From Aquihabitans sp. G128 (GTDB lineage: Bacteria; Actinomycetota; Acidimicrobiia; Acidimicrobiales; Iamiaceae), in the NCBI RefSeq assembly GCF_019048865.1, contig NZ_CP077604.1, positions 2,356,001 to 2,420,000 on the forward strand: a stretch of 64,000 nt of DNA, written 5' to 3'. Of this stretch, positions 7,868 to 17,636 are shown in pieces (within the stretch, counting starts at the first letter, position 1; each line of letters opens with the position of its first letter). The notes beneath the pieces are model-generated. The model was given only the letters and a program-made list of their open reading frames with translations. It had not been told where the DNA came from and did no database searches. The position numbers and the translations under genes are program-made.

Positions 7868-8839
7868 CTAGGACCTGGCGTCCTCGATGAGGTTGATCTC
7901 GTAGAGGACCAGGTCCAGGGCGTCGGCGGCGGCGATCGGGGCGAAGCGCTGCGGGTGCTGGGCCGTGACGCAGCTGGCCACCGGCGCCAGGATCGTCCAC
8001 GGGGTGGGGTGGCAGAACTGCACCACCGAGTAGCGGTCGCCGGGCTGGTCCGGCGCCGCCACCACCCGGTGCACCCCCGGCGCGATCACGCCGTTGGTGA
8101 TCACCTCGAGCATGAGCCCGGTGTTGATGATCGCCTGGTCCGGGCCGGCCACCGCGTCGACCCAGTCGCCGGTGTCCTTGAGCTTCACCTGCAGGCCGGG
8201 CGCGGTGGCCCGGGGCAGGGCGGTGATGAGGTTGATGTCGGCGTGCTCGCCGGCCCACACGTGCGGGGCGTCCGGCGCCGACCCCATGTCCGGGTAGTGG
8301 ATGGCCCGGCTGAGGGTGGAGCCGTCGACGAGCATCTTCTCGAAGTAGCTCTCGTGGCAGCCGATGCCGGTGGCGATGATCCGCAGGATCCGGCGCTGGA
8401 GGTCGAAGATGGCGTCGTTGAAGGTGTTGAGCACCTCGGAGATCCCGGGCACGGCGGCCTCGGGCAGCACCTGCGGGTGGTAGCGGTGCGGGAAGCGGGT
8501 GCGCAGCGGGTGGCCGGGGTCGATGTCCCGGGCCCAGTTGAGCATCTCCTTCCAGTCGGCCACGTCGGCGGTGGCCGCCGTCTCCACGAGCAGGCCGGTG
8601 TAGCCGGTCTGGCCGTGGGTGCCCGGCGCCACGAAGCGGGCCTTCTCCTCGGCCGGGAGCGAGAAGAACTGCTCCAGGCGGGCATAGGCGGTGTCGATCA
8701 GGTCGGCGCTGACGTCGTGGGTGACGTAGACGAAGCCGGTGGCGAGCGACCGCATGAGCCCGTCGACCACCGCCTTGCGGGCATCGGCATCGCCCGTCTC
8801 GAACGCCAGCAGGTCGACCTCGAGGATCTCGTCGGACAT
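7868..8839 (-). CDS. 2-oxoglutarate/Fe(II) dioxygenase, isopenicillin-N-synthase-like
   Basis: 323 residues from ATG 8839. The iron triad is H199-x-D201 (in GEHADINLIT) and H257 (in PGVHRVV), and the 2OG-binding pair is R269-x-S271 (GDRYSVVQF). The N-terminal part contains FVYVTHDVS and FFSLPAEEKARF, typical of the DIOX_N domain. It should hydroxylate or oxidatively modify a small molecule using 2OG and O2; the substrate is unknown. The start is 7 nt after TAGCGT, consistent with a leaderless message. A second family member lies at 24551, with low resemblance outside the motifs. Confidence 0.9.
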   Translation of the reverse strand: MSDEILEVDLLAFETGDADARKAVVDGLMRSLATGFVYVTHDVSADLIDTAYARLEQFFSLPAEEKARFVAPGTHGQTGYTGLLVETAATADVADWKEMLNWARDIDPGHPLRTRFPHRYHPQVLPEAAVPGISEVLNTFNDAIFDLQRRILRIIATGIGCHESYFEKMLVDGSTLSRAIHYPDMGSAPDAPHVWAGEHADINLITALPRATAPGLQVKLKDTGDWVDAVAGPDQAIINTGLMLEVITNGVIAPGVHRVVAAPDQPGDRYSVVQFCHPTPWTILAPVASCVTAQHPQRFAPIAAADALDLVLYEINLIEDARS

Positions 8840-8862
8840 GGGCCCAACGCTACCGGGATGCC

Positions 8863-11565
8863 TCAGGCCGGGGCGTCGGGACCGTCGACCGGGGCCTCGG
8901 GCGTCGGGTCGATGGCCTCGTCGACGGCCTCGTCCCCTGGCTCGTCCCCAGCTGCGGTCGTGGTCGTGGCCCGACGGCGCTTCGCCTTCTTCGACCGCAC
9001 CAGGCCGGCCAGGTCGGCCGCGGTGTCGGGCAGGCGCCGGCTCACGTCGGGCAGGAGCCGCTCGAGCTGGGGCCGGAGCTCGCCCTCGGCCACGAAGGCG
9101 ATCAGGTTGCCCTCGGCGGCGCCGCTGCCCGCGCGGCGGGTGCGGTCGGGGTCGAGCAGGAAGATCCACGAGCCCGACAGGCTCGGGTCCAGGGCCACCT
9201 TGGACCCGGCGCCGCCCTTGAGCCTCTCGGCACCGCCGGCGGGCGCCGCCAGCGCGGCGGTCACCCCGAACGGGTTCCGCGCCGCCCGGGCCCGGAACTC
9301 GATGCCACCGAAGGTGAAGCGCCGGACGTCGCCGGTGTCGCGCAGCGAGGAGAAGTCCGACGGGCGCAGCGTGAGCGAGGCCGGGCGGGAGGAGTCCGTG
9401 CGGTAGATGCTCGCCCCCGACACCCGCACGGGCAGGACCGCGCCCTGGACCGCGTCGAGCGACTGGAAGCGCGCCGTGACGGCGTTGAGCACCAGGAGCA
9501 CCGCCAGCGGGAGGGCGATGCCGCCCAGCAGGAGCAGCACGGCGAGGATGAGGCGCCGCGCCTGGTCGATGCCCACCGCGAGGTCGAGCTGGTACGGCAC
9601 GTCGGTGACGGACGCATCGGTGCCGGCCGTCTTCTCGTGCACCTCGAGCACGCCCCGCACCGCGCCGGTGGCCCGCTTGGCCGGATCGACCTCGACGGTG
9701 ACCACCTCGAGCGCGCCGGCGGCGACCTGGATGCAGGACCCCTGCGAGACGACGTCGCGCCCGTCGTAGCGGACGGTGAGGGCCCCGGCCTCGTCCGGTG
9801 CGGTGGCCTTGGCCGGCCCGAACCAGATGCAGCCGTCCTTCTTGCCACCGGCGACGGTCAGCTCGGCCGAGGTCGAGCCGGCGCCGGTGAGCGTCGGCAG
9901 GACGAGGTGGTCGGGTGCGAACTGGATCGCCCCTTCGGGGCGACGGACGATGGCCGGCGTGGTGGCGGAGCGGGCCACCACCGCGGCGCCGTCGCGGGTG
10001 GTGGCCCGCAGCTCCAGCGACACCAGGTACGAGCTGCTGCGGTACCCCTTGGGCGGCGTGAAGGTGCCGGTGTAGGGCCCCTGGGGCGGGCCGGCCAGGT
10101 CGACCTCGCTCGAGGTCCCCTTGACCGGGTCCTCGAGCCGGAGCGTGGCGGCGCCCGAGGCCACCAGCTCCTTCACGTCGATCCCCTTGGGGGCCACCAG
10201 CGATGCGCTCAGCTCGGCCTGCTCGCCGCGGACCAGGCGCAGCTGCTCGGTCAGCCGGACCCCGAGCTCGCTGAACAGGTACAGCTGCAGCGTGGCGGCC
10301 TTGCCGACCTGCTTGCCCGTGGGGTCGAGCAGGCTCACCTTCCAGGAACCGTCCCACGCCGCGTCGTCCGCGGGGCGGTCCAGCTCGATGGCGAAGCCGC
10401 GACCCGCCACCTCGGTGGTGCGCGCCGTCACGCCCCCGACGTCGGTGGTGCCGGCGGCGTCGACCCGGGCCGTCCCGCCGGGGCCGGTCAGCTGGACCAC
10501 CATGCCGGGCTGCGGGGCGAGGGCGAACACCCGGAGGCGGCGGACGGAGGCATCGAGCTTGACCGTGCGCGTGCCCTCGTCGCACGCCGTGTCGCCGCAG
10601 AGCTTCGGTGCCGTGGCGGACGGCACGAGCGTCCCGCCGGCGACCCGCGCCGCGACCTCGTCGAAGCGGGCGATCAGGACGTCGACGTCGGCGGCGGCGA
10701 GGTAGGAGCCCGGCGGGGTGTCGACCGGCCGGCCGCAGGTGGTGCTGCCGGCGCGGCCGGTGGTGACGGCGCCGAGGAAGGCCTGGGAGTCGGTGGAGAG
10801 GTCCTTGGCGAGGGCGATGGTGAGCAGGGTGATGTCGTCGCCGCGGAGCCCGTCGGCCAAGCCACCCTCGTCGCAGAGGGCCTTGCGACCGGCGGCCTCG
10901 GCCCGGGTGACGGCGGCCTCGGACGTCAGGGCGATGCCGGGGGCGTAGGTCTTGGTCCGCCCCAGCCGGGCCAGGTCCTTGGCCGTGCGGATGGCGATGT
11001 CGTACTCGCCGTCGGTGAAGAACAGGACGGCCTTGCAGGGCGCGGCGCCGCCGTCGGCGGTGATGGCCGCGCTGCGGTCGGCGAGCGAGCGGCGCGCCCG
11101 CGAGGGCGTTCACGAAGTCGGTGTCGGTGCCCTTGTCACGGTTGGCGAACGTGCCGAGCGAGGTCCGCAGCCGCGGCTCGGTCGACCGCCGCAGGCCCGT
11201 CCACGCCTTCACCTGGCGGTACGAGTTGGCGAACGCGGCGAAGGTCACGTCGACCGTGGTCCGCTCGGCGCTCGACCCCTCGGTGAGGCCGGTCAGGGTG
11301 GCCAGGGCGGCCTGGGCGGCGTCGACCCGCCGGGCGTCGGGATCGGTGAGCTGGAGCGACTGCGACTCGTCGATCAGGAAGACGACGGCGAGGCGGTGCG
11401 AGCCCTGGAGGCAGCCGACGAGGTCGAGGATGGCGGCGTCGCTGCGCTCCGGCGCGCCCTGGGCGGCGCGTGCAGGGGGGCGGCCGATGCCGGCGGGGCG
11501 ACGGCACCGAGCAGCGTGGCGGCCAGCACGCCGGCGGCGGCGAGGGCGCGGAGGGCGCGCGTCAC
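8863..11565 (-). pseudogene. VWA-domain membrane protein, interrupted by two frameshifts
   Basis: Gene of about 900 codons from GTG 11565. The N-terminus (MTRALRALAAAGVLAATLL) is a Sec signal peptide. The VWA domain follows with a MIDAS motif (FLIDESQS, DxSxS) and continues as VLFFTDGEYD. A membrane segment lies near the C-terminus (ILAVLLLLGGIALPLAVLL) before a charged cytoplasmic tail. As sequenced the frame changes twice: in a G6 run at 11475-11480 (C6 on the coding strand, 7 would restore the frame), and near 11088-11100 at GGGCGCGCC. The last 665 residues (8863-10860) form one open frame. All three pieces are good coding sequence, so the gene is probably intact in the organism. It overlaps the upstream membrane gene by GTGA. 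Function is unknown; metal-dependent protein binding outside the cell is likely. Confidence 0.75.
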
Positions 11566-11945
11566 CGGGACAGCTCCGTGGCGATGGGCCAGATGTGCAG
11601 GCCGGCGGCCACCAGGCTGGCGACCAGGAGCACCACGAGCGCCGGCCGGACCAGCGAGACGGGGCGGTAGTAGGGGCTGCGGCGCCGGTCGAGGTCGATC
11701 CGGCGGACCAGGCCCACCAGCAGGATGGGGAGCAGGCCACCGGCGACGTAGCCCACCACGTGGGTGGGGATGCCGTCAGCGGCGATCAGCGGCAGGCTGG
11801 CGAGCACCGAGGCGAACCCCAGGCCCAGGACGACCAGCGGCGGACCGACCGCGGGGGGCTCGGCCGAGGTCGGTGCGGTCGTCGTCTCGGTGGCCGTAGC
11901 TCGCGCCAAAACCGTCCCCCCCGGGGTCGTGCGGCAAGTCGCCAC
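11562..11945 (-). CDS. Small membrane protein, unknown function
   Basis: 127 residues from GTG 11945. About 30 polar residues rich in Thr/Ala lead into three predicted membrane segments (PLVVLGLGFASVLASLPLI, VVGYVAGGLLPILLVGLV, ALVVLLVASLVAAGLHI). The stop overlaps the VWA gene's GTG by 4 bp, so the two are translationally coupled and may act together in the membrane. I do not recognise a family. Confidence 0.65.
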   Translation of the reverse strand: MATCRTTPGGTVLARATATETTTAPTSAEPPAVGPPLVVLGLGFASVLASLPLIAADGIPTHVVGYVAGGLLPILLVGLVRRIDLDRRRSPYYRPVSLVRPALVVLLVASLVAAGLHIWPIATELSR

Positions 11946-11966
11946 ACCCTAGTGCTGCCCCTGAGG

Positions 11967-12246
11967 TCAGCCGGCCGACGGGCTGGTGACCGACTCGTCG
12001 GTGGTCCAGCGGTGTCCGCAGGACTGGCAACGGCGGCTCACGGCCCGGGCCACGAGGTCGATCACGACCACGTCACCCGGCCCGGCGCACTCCGGGCACG
12101 GGCTCGGCGCGGTGGGTGGCCTGGGCGATGGACCCGGTGAGCAGGCCGGTGCCGGCCGCCAGTCCCTCGACCTCGGCCAGGTCCCCGTCGACCTGCAGGG
12201 CGCGGCGCCACGTGGGCGACTGCCAGAAGCGCGGGAGACGGGACAT
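11967..12246 (-). pseudogene. Zinc-ribbon protein with apparent frameshift
   Basis: The ATG at 12246 opens a protein starting MSRLPRFWQSPTWRRALQV. Near 12100-12120 the reading frame must shift by one base, after which CPECAGPGD and CQSCGHRWTT appear, a CPxC...CxxCGH zinc ribbon ending at the TGA 11967-11969. Without the shift the first frame stops at 12073 and loses the ribbon. Removing one base from the CCC of GCCACCCACC gives a continuous product of about 92 residues. The start is 8 nt after TATCTT. Function is unknown. It lies between the VWA cluster and the DUF1501 gene, both also frameshifted. Confidence 0.6.
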
Positions 12247-12347
12247 CCCCGTCGAAGATACGGGTTCGCCCGGCCCGGCGGAACGGGCCATCCGGCCCAA
12301 CCTCGTGCCGTGGCGGGCCTGGCGCCCAGGGTGAAGGCGGCGCGAGC

Positions 12348-13735
12348 TCAGCGCCGGGCCGGCGTGGCGCGGGCGGTGGCGGTGCCCCGGACGCCACGCA
12401 CCGACGTGGTCCCCTTGCCGGTCACCAGGGGCCGCTGCGGCACCACCGGCACGACCGGCGCCGAGCCCGGTCCCGCCTTGAACAGGCCCAGGTCCGGGTA
12501 GCTGGCGCCCAGCACCCCCGACGCGTCGCCGCCGAGCCAGGGGCCCAGGACCGAGGCGTACAGGCTGCGGTGGTCGACGTGGACCACCGGGTTGCCCCGC
12601 GCATCGGGCTTGGCCAGGTCCGGGGCCTGGCCGAACAGGCCGCCCTTCACGTTGTCGCCGATGACCAGCGACACCGACGCGGTGCCGTGGTCGGTGCCGT
12701 TCGACCCGTTGGCCTCGATGCGCCGCCCGAACTCGGAGAACGTGATGATCGCCACCCGCTTCGCCCAGGCGGGTGACAGCGTGGCGTAGAAGGCGTCGAT
12801 GGCGGCGTCCAGGTCGCCCAGCAGGAGGGCGTGGCGGTAGGCCTCGTTCTCGTGGGTGTCGAAGCTGCCCAGCGAGGCGTTGAACACCCGGATGCCGAGG
12901 TTGGCGTTGATGAGGCGGGCCACCACGGTGAGCTGCGACGCCAGCGAGTCGTCCGGGAGCTCCGGGGTGAAGATCGGGTTGAGGCGGCCGGCCAGCTCCA
13001 CGGACTGGGCGCCCATGGTGCCGAGCCGATCGGCCCAGGCACCTCGTCCGCTGCTGGCCGCGCCGAAGCCGGCGACGGCGTCGTACACCGGGCCCATCCA
13101 GGGCTCGCTGCGATCGGAGCCGAACAGGTCGCCGTCCGTCTCCACGGCGGTCACCATGGCCTGCTGCCCGGCCAGGTGGAGCGGGATCGACGACCCGAGC
13201 GTCACCGCCCGCAGCCCGTCGGTGGCCTCGGGGACGCCGTCGAGCCACCGGCCGAGCCAGCCGCTGGTGCGACTGGTGCCGGCGGTGCCCGCCATCCAGC
13301 TCGCCGTCGAGGAGAAGTGGCTGAGGTCGCTGGTGGTGGCCTGGCCGATGCCCTGCACGATGCCGACCTTGCCGGCGGCGTACCGGGCCTTCAGCTTGGG
13401 CAGCGACGGGTGGAGCCCGACCGTCGACGTGATCGGCAGCGCGTTGCGGATGGCCAGGCCACCTCGGCGGGCGAGGTACGTGCTGTTGCCGATCGGCACC
13501 ACGGTGTTGAGCCCGTCGTTGCCGCCGCCGAGCTGCAGCACGATCAGGATCCCCTCGTGGGCGCCGACCGGGGTGGCCGCCGCCGCCAGCCCGTCGAACC
13601 AGGGGGCAGCACGCTGAGGGCGCCGGCCGTGGCCAGGGCTCCGCCCAGGAAGGCGCGCCGGCTCACCTGGCCGGGGTCGCGGTCGGCGGGCGTCGAGAGC
13701 AGGTGCTGGATCTCGTGGGCTTCGAGGTCGGGCAT
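12348..13735 (-). pseudogene. DUF1501 Tat-secreted protein, one frameshift
   Basis: Starts at ATG 13735 (MPDLEAHEIQHLL). A twin-arginine signal, SRRAFLGGALATAGALS, is followed by a frame break at a G5 run (13602-13606; C5 on the coding strand). With six C the reading continues LPPWFDGLAAA and joins the 397-codon open frame 12348-13541, which begins LQLGGGNDGLNTVVP, the diagnostic DUF1501 start. A later FSEFGRRIEANGSNGTDHG motif is the conserved sulfatase-like metal region of the family. DUF1501 proteins are exported folded and usually paired with DUF1800, as here. The biochemical role of the pair is not established. Confidence 0.82.
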
Positions 13736-13745
13736 GGTGGTCGTC

Positions 13746-15054
13746 CTACGCGAGCTGGAAGTCGGGGGTGAGCATGGCGAGCGTGACCAGGTTCGGCGGG
13801 ATGGCCCAGGACCGGTTGGCCGCCTTCTCGCCCGCCACGTAGGCCTCGACCTTCTGGCGGGTCAGCGCCGAGGGCTCGTTGATGCCGAAGCGGTCGAACG
13901 CCGCCTGGGCGGCCGCGGCCGGCGTCATCGACCCGGTGGTCGAGAGGATGCCGACCTCGTTGGCCTTCCACCGGACCCACCCGGCGTGGGAGCCCTTGGC
14001 CCACTGCGCCGAGGTCGAGATCCACGCCCCGTTCTGCCGCCAGCCCGACACGTTGGGCGGGGCGTACAGCGTCTGGCCCAGCGGCTCGAGCCACCACTCC
14101 GGGTGCAGGGTGGCGGCGTCGAGCCCGGTGGCCCGCATGGTGGCCACCAGCCACTCGACGGGGCTGCGGACGAGCGCGGTCCGGGTGGAGGCCAGCCGGA
14201 ACTCGGGGCGCAGGAAGATCACCCGCAGCAGGGCCTTCACGTTCATCCCGCTGGCGATGAACGCCGCAGCCAGGTCGTCGACCAGGGCGCCGGCCGGGTT
14301 GGGGTAGGCGAAGAAGGACCAGATCTTGGCGGCCAGGAAGCGGGCGCAGGTCTGCTGCCGGGCGCCCCGCACGATCTCGGTGATGGCGGCCGGGCCGTCC
14401 CAGTTCTTGGTGATCCCGAACAGCGTCTTGGCGCCGTCGTCGTGGTCGGCCGGGTGGAACTCGTAGGTCTCGGTGTCGTCGTTGCCGCCGTGGCCGGTCC
14501 AGGCCCGGGCCATGTCGATGACCTCGGCCTCGGTGAACTGGGCGTTGCCGAGGGTGAAGAGCTCCATCAGCTCGCGGGCGAAGTTCTCGTTCGGCTCGGC
14601 CGCCACGTTGGACCGGTTGTTCAGGTAGGCGAGCATCGCCGGGTCCTTGGCCATCGCCTGCAGCAGCGGGTGCACGTCGCCCAGGGCGAGGGACCGGTAG
14701 GTCTTGATCTGGCGGAAGACCAGGCGGGCCAGCACGTCGTCCACCGACGACACCAGGTGGCCGTGCCAGAAGAGGGTCATCTTCTCCACGATCGGCGTCG
14801 GCGTGGTGGCCATCCGGTCCATCCAGTACTGCACTGCGGCCACCCACGGCGGGTAGTACTCGTCCGCTCGGTCGTCGATGGCGGCGGGGATGGTGTCGGC
14901 CGGGTTGGCGGTGGTGTCGAGCACCCGGTCGACCACCGCCGCCCAGGAGGCCTTGGCCATGAGCGCGTCGATCTCGGCAGCAGACCCGCCGAAGCCGGCA
15001 CGGCGGAGGAGGTGGGCGACATCGACCCGGGTGAAGTCAGCGATGGTTGTTCAT
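13746..15054 (-). CDS. DUF1800 protein, partner of DUF1501
   Basis: The open frame starting at ATG 14960 encodes 404 residues, but coding sequence continues upstream in the same frame (RVDVAHLLRRAGFG, the conserved DUF1800 N-terminus) with no usable start before a stop. The likely true start is ATG 15054, one base out of frame: deleting one A from ATGAACAACC gives MTTIADFTRVDVAHLL. Other family marks are FWHGHLVSSVDDV and NENFARELMELFTLG. The gene precedes the DUF1501 gene by 10 bp and they form one unit. DUF1800 proteins occur with DUF1501 in many phyla; their role is unknown. No signal peptide is obvious. Confidence 0.85.
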
Positions 15055-15110
15055 CGACCGTTCCGCGGATGGCCTTGAGTGAGCCGAACGGCCCATTCCT
15101 GATGGGGCCG

Positions 15111-16640
15111 TCAGCGGCGGGGGTCGCGGCGCTCGACCAAGCCGTGCTTGGCGGTGACGCGGTGGCCGGTGAGGGTCCGGTCGGCGTGGCGCTGGCGCCA
15201 GGAGAGGAGGTCGCCCATGAGGCCGACCATCGCCTCGGCCGCCGTCGGGTCCTGCGCGCGGTCGACCAGGCCGTGCGGGTCGTCGGTGAGGTCGAAGAAC
15301 AGGTGGCTGCCGTCGCCGAAGTGGACGTACTTGTGGGTGGCGCTGCGCACGACGTCGAGGGTGCACTGCTCCATGGTCAGGCCGAACACGTCCTCGGCCG
15401 TGTGGTTGATCGGGTCGCGGAAGTCCCACTGCCAGTGGCTCTCGGTGCGCCAGTCGGCCGGGGCGCCCTTCCCGTGCAGGAACGGCTGCAACGGACGGCC
15501 GTCGACGTTGACGGGGACCTCGATGCCCAGCCACTCGAGCAGCGTGGGCATCACGTCGACCGACTCGGTGGTGGCCTCGACCACGCTCCCGCGGGTGCCG
15601 TCGGCCGTCGACCGGGGGTCGACCACGATCAGCGGCACGTGGTAGCTCTCGTCCCACCAGCCCAGCTTCTCCACCAGCCAGTGGTCGCCCATCTGGTCGC
15701 CGTGGTCCGACGTCAGCACCACCAGCGTGTCGCCGGCCCGCCCCGAGGCGTCCAGGTGGTCGAGCAGCACGCCCAGCTGGAAGTCGACCTCGGCCATGTT
15801 CCCCCAGTAGGTGGCCCGCAGCTGCCGGGCCTCGGCCTCGCTCTCCGAGCAGCCCGCCTGCATGGCCGCCGCCACGTGCAGGCGGTGCATCGCCAGCTCG
15901 GCGCCGCGGTCCGGGTTGCGGCGGAAGGGCTCGCCGGCATCGGGGTCGTAGCGGTCGTGGTAGCCCTCCGGCGCCCGGTAGGGCGGGTGGGGCCGGATGT
16001 AGGAGACGTGGGCGAACCACGGCTCGCCGCCCTGGCGGTCCAGCCAGGCCGTGACCTCCTCGGTGAGGAAGGCCGTCTCGCTGTGCTCGGCCCGGAACCG
16101 GGTGGGCGCCCAGCTCTTGGCGTGGCGCCTGGCGTGCGGGAAGTCCCGGATGGGCTTGTACAGGTCGCTCGGGTCGGCGGGCACGTCGACGCCCTGCGCG
16201 GTGAGCCACTCGGCCCACGGCCGCTGGTTCCGCCCGGTGAGCACCACCTCGGGCCGGAAGCCCGGGAGCACGCCCTCGTAGTCCCACAGGCGCGGGTCCT
16301 GCGGGTCGGTGACCGTGCGGGGGTCGACGCTGGTGTCGGTGTAGCCGAACAGCACGGGGTCGTAGCCGGCGGCCCGCGCCTCGCGCGCCACGTTGGTGAG
16401 CCGGTCGTCGAGCGGGGTCCCGTTGCTCACGGACCGGTGGTTCATGGCGTAGAGGCCGGTGTGCAGCGACGCCCGGCTGGGCCCGCACGGCGCGGTGACC
16501 GACCAGTGGCGGGCGAAGCGCACGCCCCGGGCCGCGAGGCGGTCGAGGTTCGGCGTCTGCACCACCGGGTGTCCGGCGGCCGAGAGGCAGTCGCCGCGCC
16601 ACTGGTCGACGGTGATGAAGAGCACGTTGGCAGCCGTCAC
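15111..16640 (-). CDS. Formylglycine-dependent sulfatase / phosphonate monoester hydrolase
   Basis: 509 residues from GTG 16640. The N-terminus NVLFITVDQWRGD supplies early metal ligands (D12). The sulfatase signature CGPSR (C52) is the site where the Cys is converted to formylglycine, and LTSDHGDQMGDH supplies further metal ligands. The VDQWRGD and DHGDQ style resembles the phosphonate monoester hydrolase/arylsulfatase branch, so phosphodi- or sulfate monoesters are both possible substrates. There is no signal peptide, so it is cytoplasmic. A formylglycine-generating enzyme must be encoded elsewhere. TAGCGT lies 7 nt before the GTG, indicating a leaderless start. Family certain, substrate not. 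Confidence 0.92.
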   Translation of the reverse strand: MTAANVLFITVDQWRGDCLSAAGHPVVQTPNLDRLAARGVRFARHWSVTAPCGPSRASLHTGLYAMNHRSVSNGTPLDDRLTNVAREARAAGYDPVLFGYTDTSVDPRTVTDPQDPRLWDYEGVLPGFRPEVVLTGRNQRPWAEWLTAQGVDVPADPSDLYKPIRDFPHARRHAKSWAPTRFRAEHSETAFLTEEVTAWLDRQGGEPWFAHVSYIRPHPPYRAPEGYHDRYDPDAGEPFRRNPDRGAELAMHRLHVAAAMQAGCSESEAEARQLRATYWGNMAEVDFQLGVLLDHLDASGRAGDTLVVLTSDHGDQMGDHWLVEKLGWWDESYHVPLIVVDPRSTADGTRGSVVEATTESVDVMPTLLEWLGIEVPVNVDGRPLQPFLHGKGAPADWRTESHWQWDFRDPINHTAEDVFGLTMEQCTLDVVRSATHKYVHFGDGSHLFFDLTDDPHGLVDRAQDPTAAEAMVGLMGDLLSWRQRHADRTLTGHRVTAKHGLVERRDPRR

Positions 16641-16680
16641 GGGCGCGACGCTACGTGCTGCCCGCGGCGGGCGGCTCCGG

Positions 16681-17127
16681 TCAGAGGGGACGGTACGGCC
16701 GCCCGGCCCGGCCGTTGAGCTGGTCGGCGGCCTCGTCCCAGATCCAGGCGAGGAACTGGGTGATCTCGGGGTCGCTGCTGATGAGCAGGTTGCCGAGCCG
16801 GCCGAGGTAGCGCAGCTGCACCAGCTGCATCTGGAGGTGGGCGAGCGTCCCGGCGTCGGCGGTGCGCATGGGCACCTCGACGCGGTAGGTCTTGCCGTCG
16901 GTGGTGATCGCCGCCGCCCGGAACAGGTCGCGCAGCTCCTCGAGGTCGGGCACCAGCCCGGCGGCCAGGCCGGCGAGGTCGGAGCCGGCCTCCTGGCCCT
17001 GGGCCACGTCGACCAGCACCAGCTGGCACTCGCGCAACGTGTCGGCCAGGTAGGTGACGGCGGTGTCGAACAGGATGACGGGGAGGCCGTCGAGGACCAC
17101 GGGGTGCCCGTCGGTGCCCACGCTCAC
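16681..17127 (-). CDS. Uncharacterised partner of the anti-sigma-type ATPase
   Basis: 148 residues from GTG 17127, overlapping the ATPase stop by 4 bp (GTGA), so it is translationally coupled. It begins MSVGTDGHPVVLDGLPVILFD, has a hydrophobic/helical middle (LADTLRECQLVLVDVAQGQ) and ends with Trp-rich helices (FLAWIWDEAADQL). There are no Cys pairs and no membrane segment. I do not recognise the family. The consistent genomic logic is a cognate effector or regulator of the kinase-like ATPase, but that is inference. Confidence 0.7.
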   Translation of the reverse strand: MSVGTDGHPVVLDGLPVILFDTAVTYLADTLRECQLVLVDVAQGQEAGSDLAGLAAGLVPDLEELRDLFRAAAITTDGKTYRVEVPMRTADAGTLAHLQMQLVQLRYLGRLGNLLISSDPEITQFLAWIWDEAADQLNGRAGRPYRPL

Positions 17128-17525
17128 GGCGCCACCGGTGCGCCCGAGGCGCTGGGGACCGCCAGCTCGAACCAGACGAGCTTGCCACCGCCGGACAGGG
17201 GCTCGGACCCGTGCGCATCGCTCATGGCGTCGACGAGGAGCATGCCGCGCCCCGACAGGGCCAGGGGATCGGTCTGGATGGTCGGGCCCGGCAGGCGGTC
17301 GCTGCCGTCGTGGACCTCGGCGCGCACCCGGCCCGGCGACCGGGTCAGCAGCAGCTCGCACGGCGTGCGGGCGTGCAGGACGACGTTGCTCACCAGCTCG
17401 CTCACCAGCAGCGCCACCGTGGCCGCCACCTCGTCGCCGAGGTCCTCGCGGACCTGCGCAGCGCTCCAGTGGCGGGCGACGGCCACGCTGCCCGCGGTGG
17501 GAGGCAGCTCGATCCGGTCCGACAT
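17124..17525 (-). CDS. Anti-sigma-type serine kinase ATPase (RsbW-like HATPase)
   Basis: 133 residues from ATG 17525, the normal size for stand-alone RsbW/SpoIIAB-like proteins. Visible GHKL boxes are the N box ELVSNVVLHA and the G1 box SGRGMLLVDAMSD, followed by the short G2-like GGGKLVWFEL. Such proteins bind sigma factors or phosphorylate STAS antagonists. No sigma factor or STAS gene is adjacent; the only partner is the coupled 148-residue protein. TACGGT lies 8 nt upstream of the ATG, so a leaderless promoter is likely. Target unknown. Confidence 0.88.
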   Translation of the reverse strand: MSDRIELPPTAGSVAVARHWSAAQVREDLGDEVAATVALLVSELVSNVVLHARTPCELLLTRSPGRVRAEVHDGSDRLPGPTIQTDPLALSGRGMLLVDAMSDAHGSEPLSGGGKLVWFELAVPSASGAPVAP

Positions 17526-17636
17526 CGGGCGGCACCGTACCCCGCCCGGAGGCCCGGCGAACATCATTCTCGAACGCCGCCACCGCGCGTCGCGCCTGGT
17601 CGCGAGGGGTGCGGGAGGGGTCGTAGCCTCCGGCCC

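Noticed and set aside
8863..15054. A secretion or defence island made of VWA, DUF1501 and DUF1800
   Set aside because: DUF1501/DUF1800 pairs are common housekeeping-like genes and nothing else here (nuclease, ATPase, toxin) supports a defence role.
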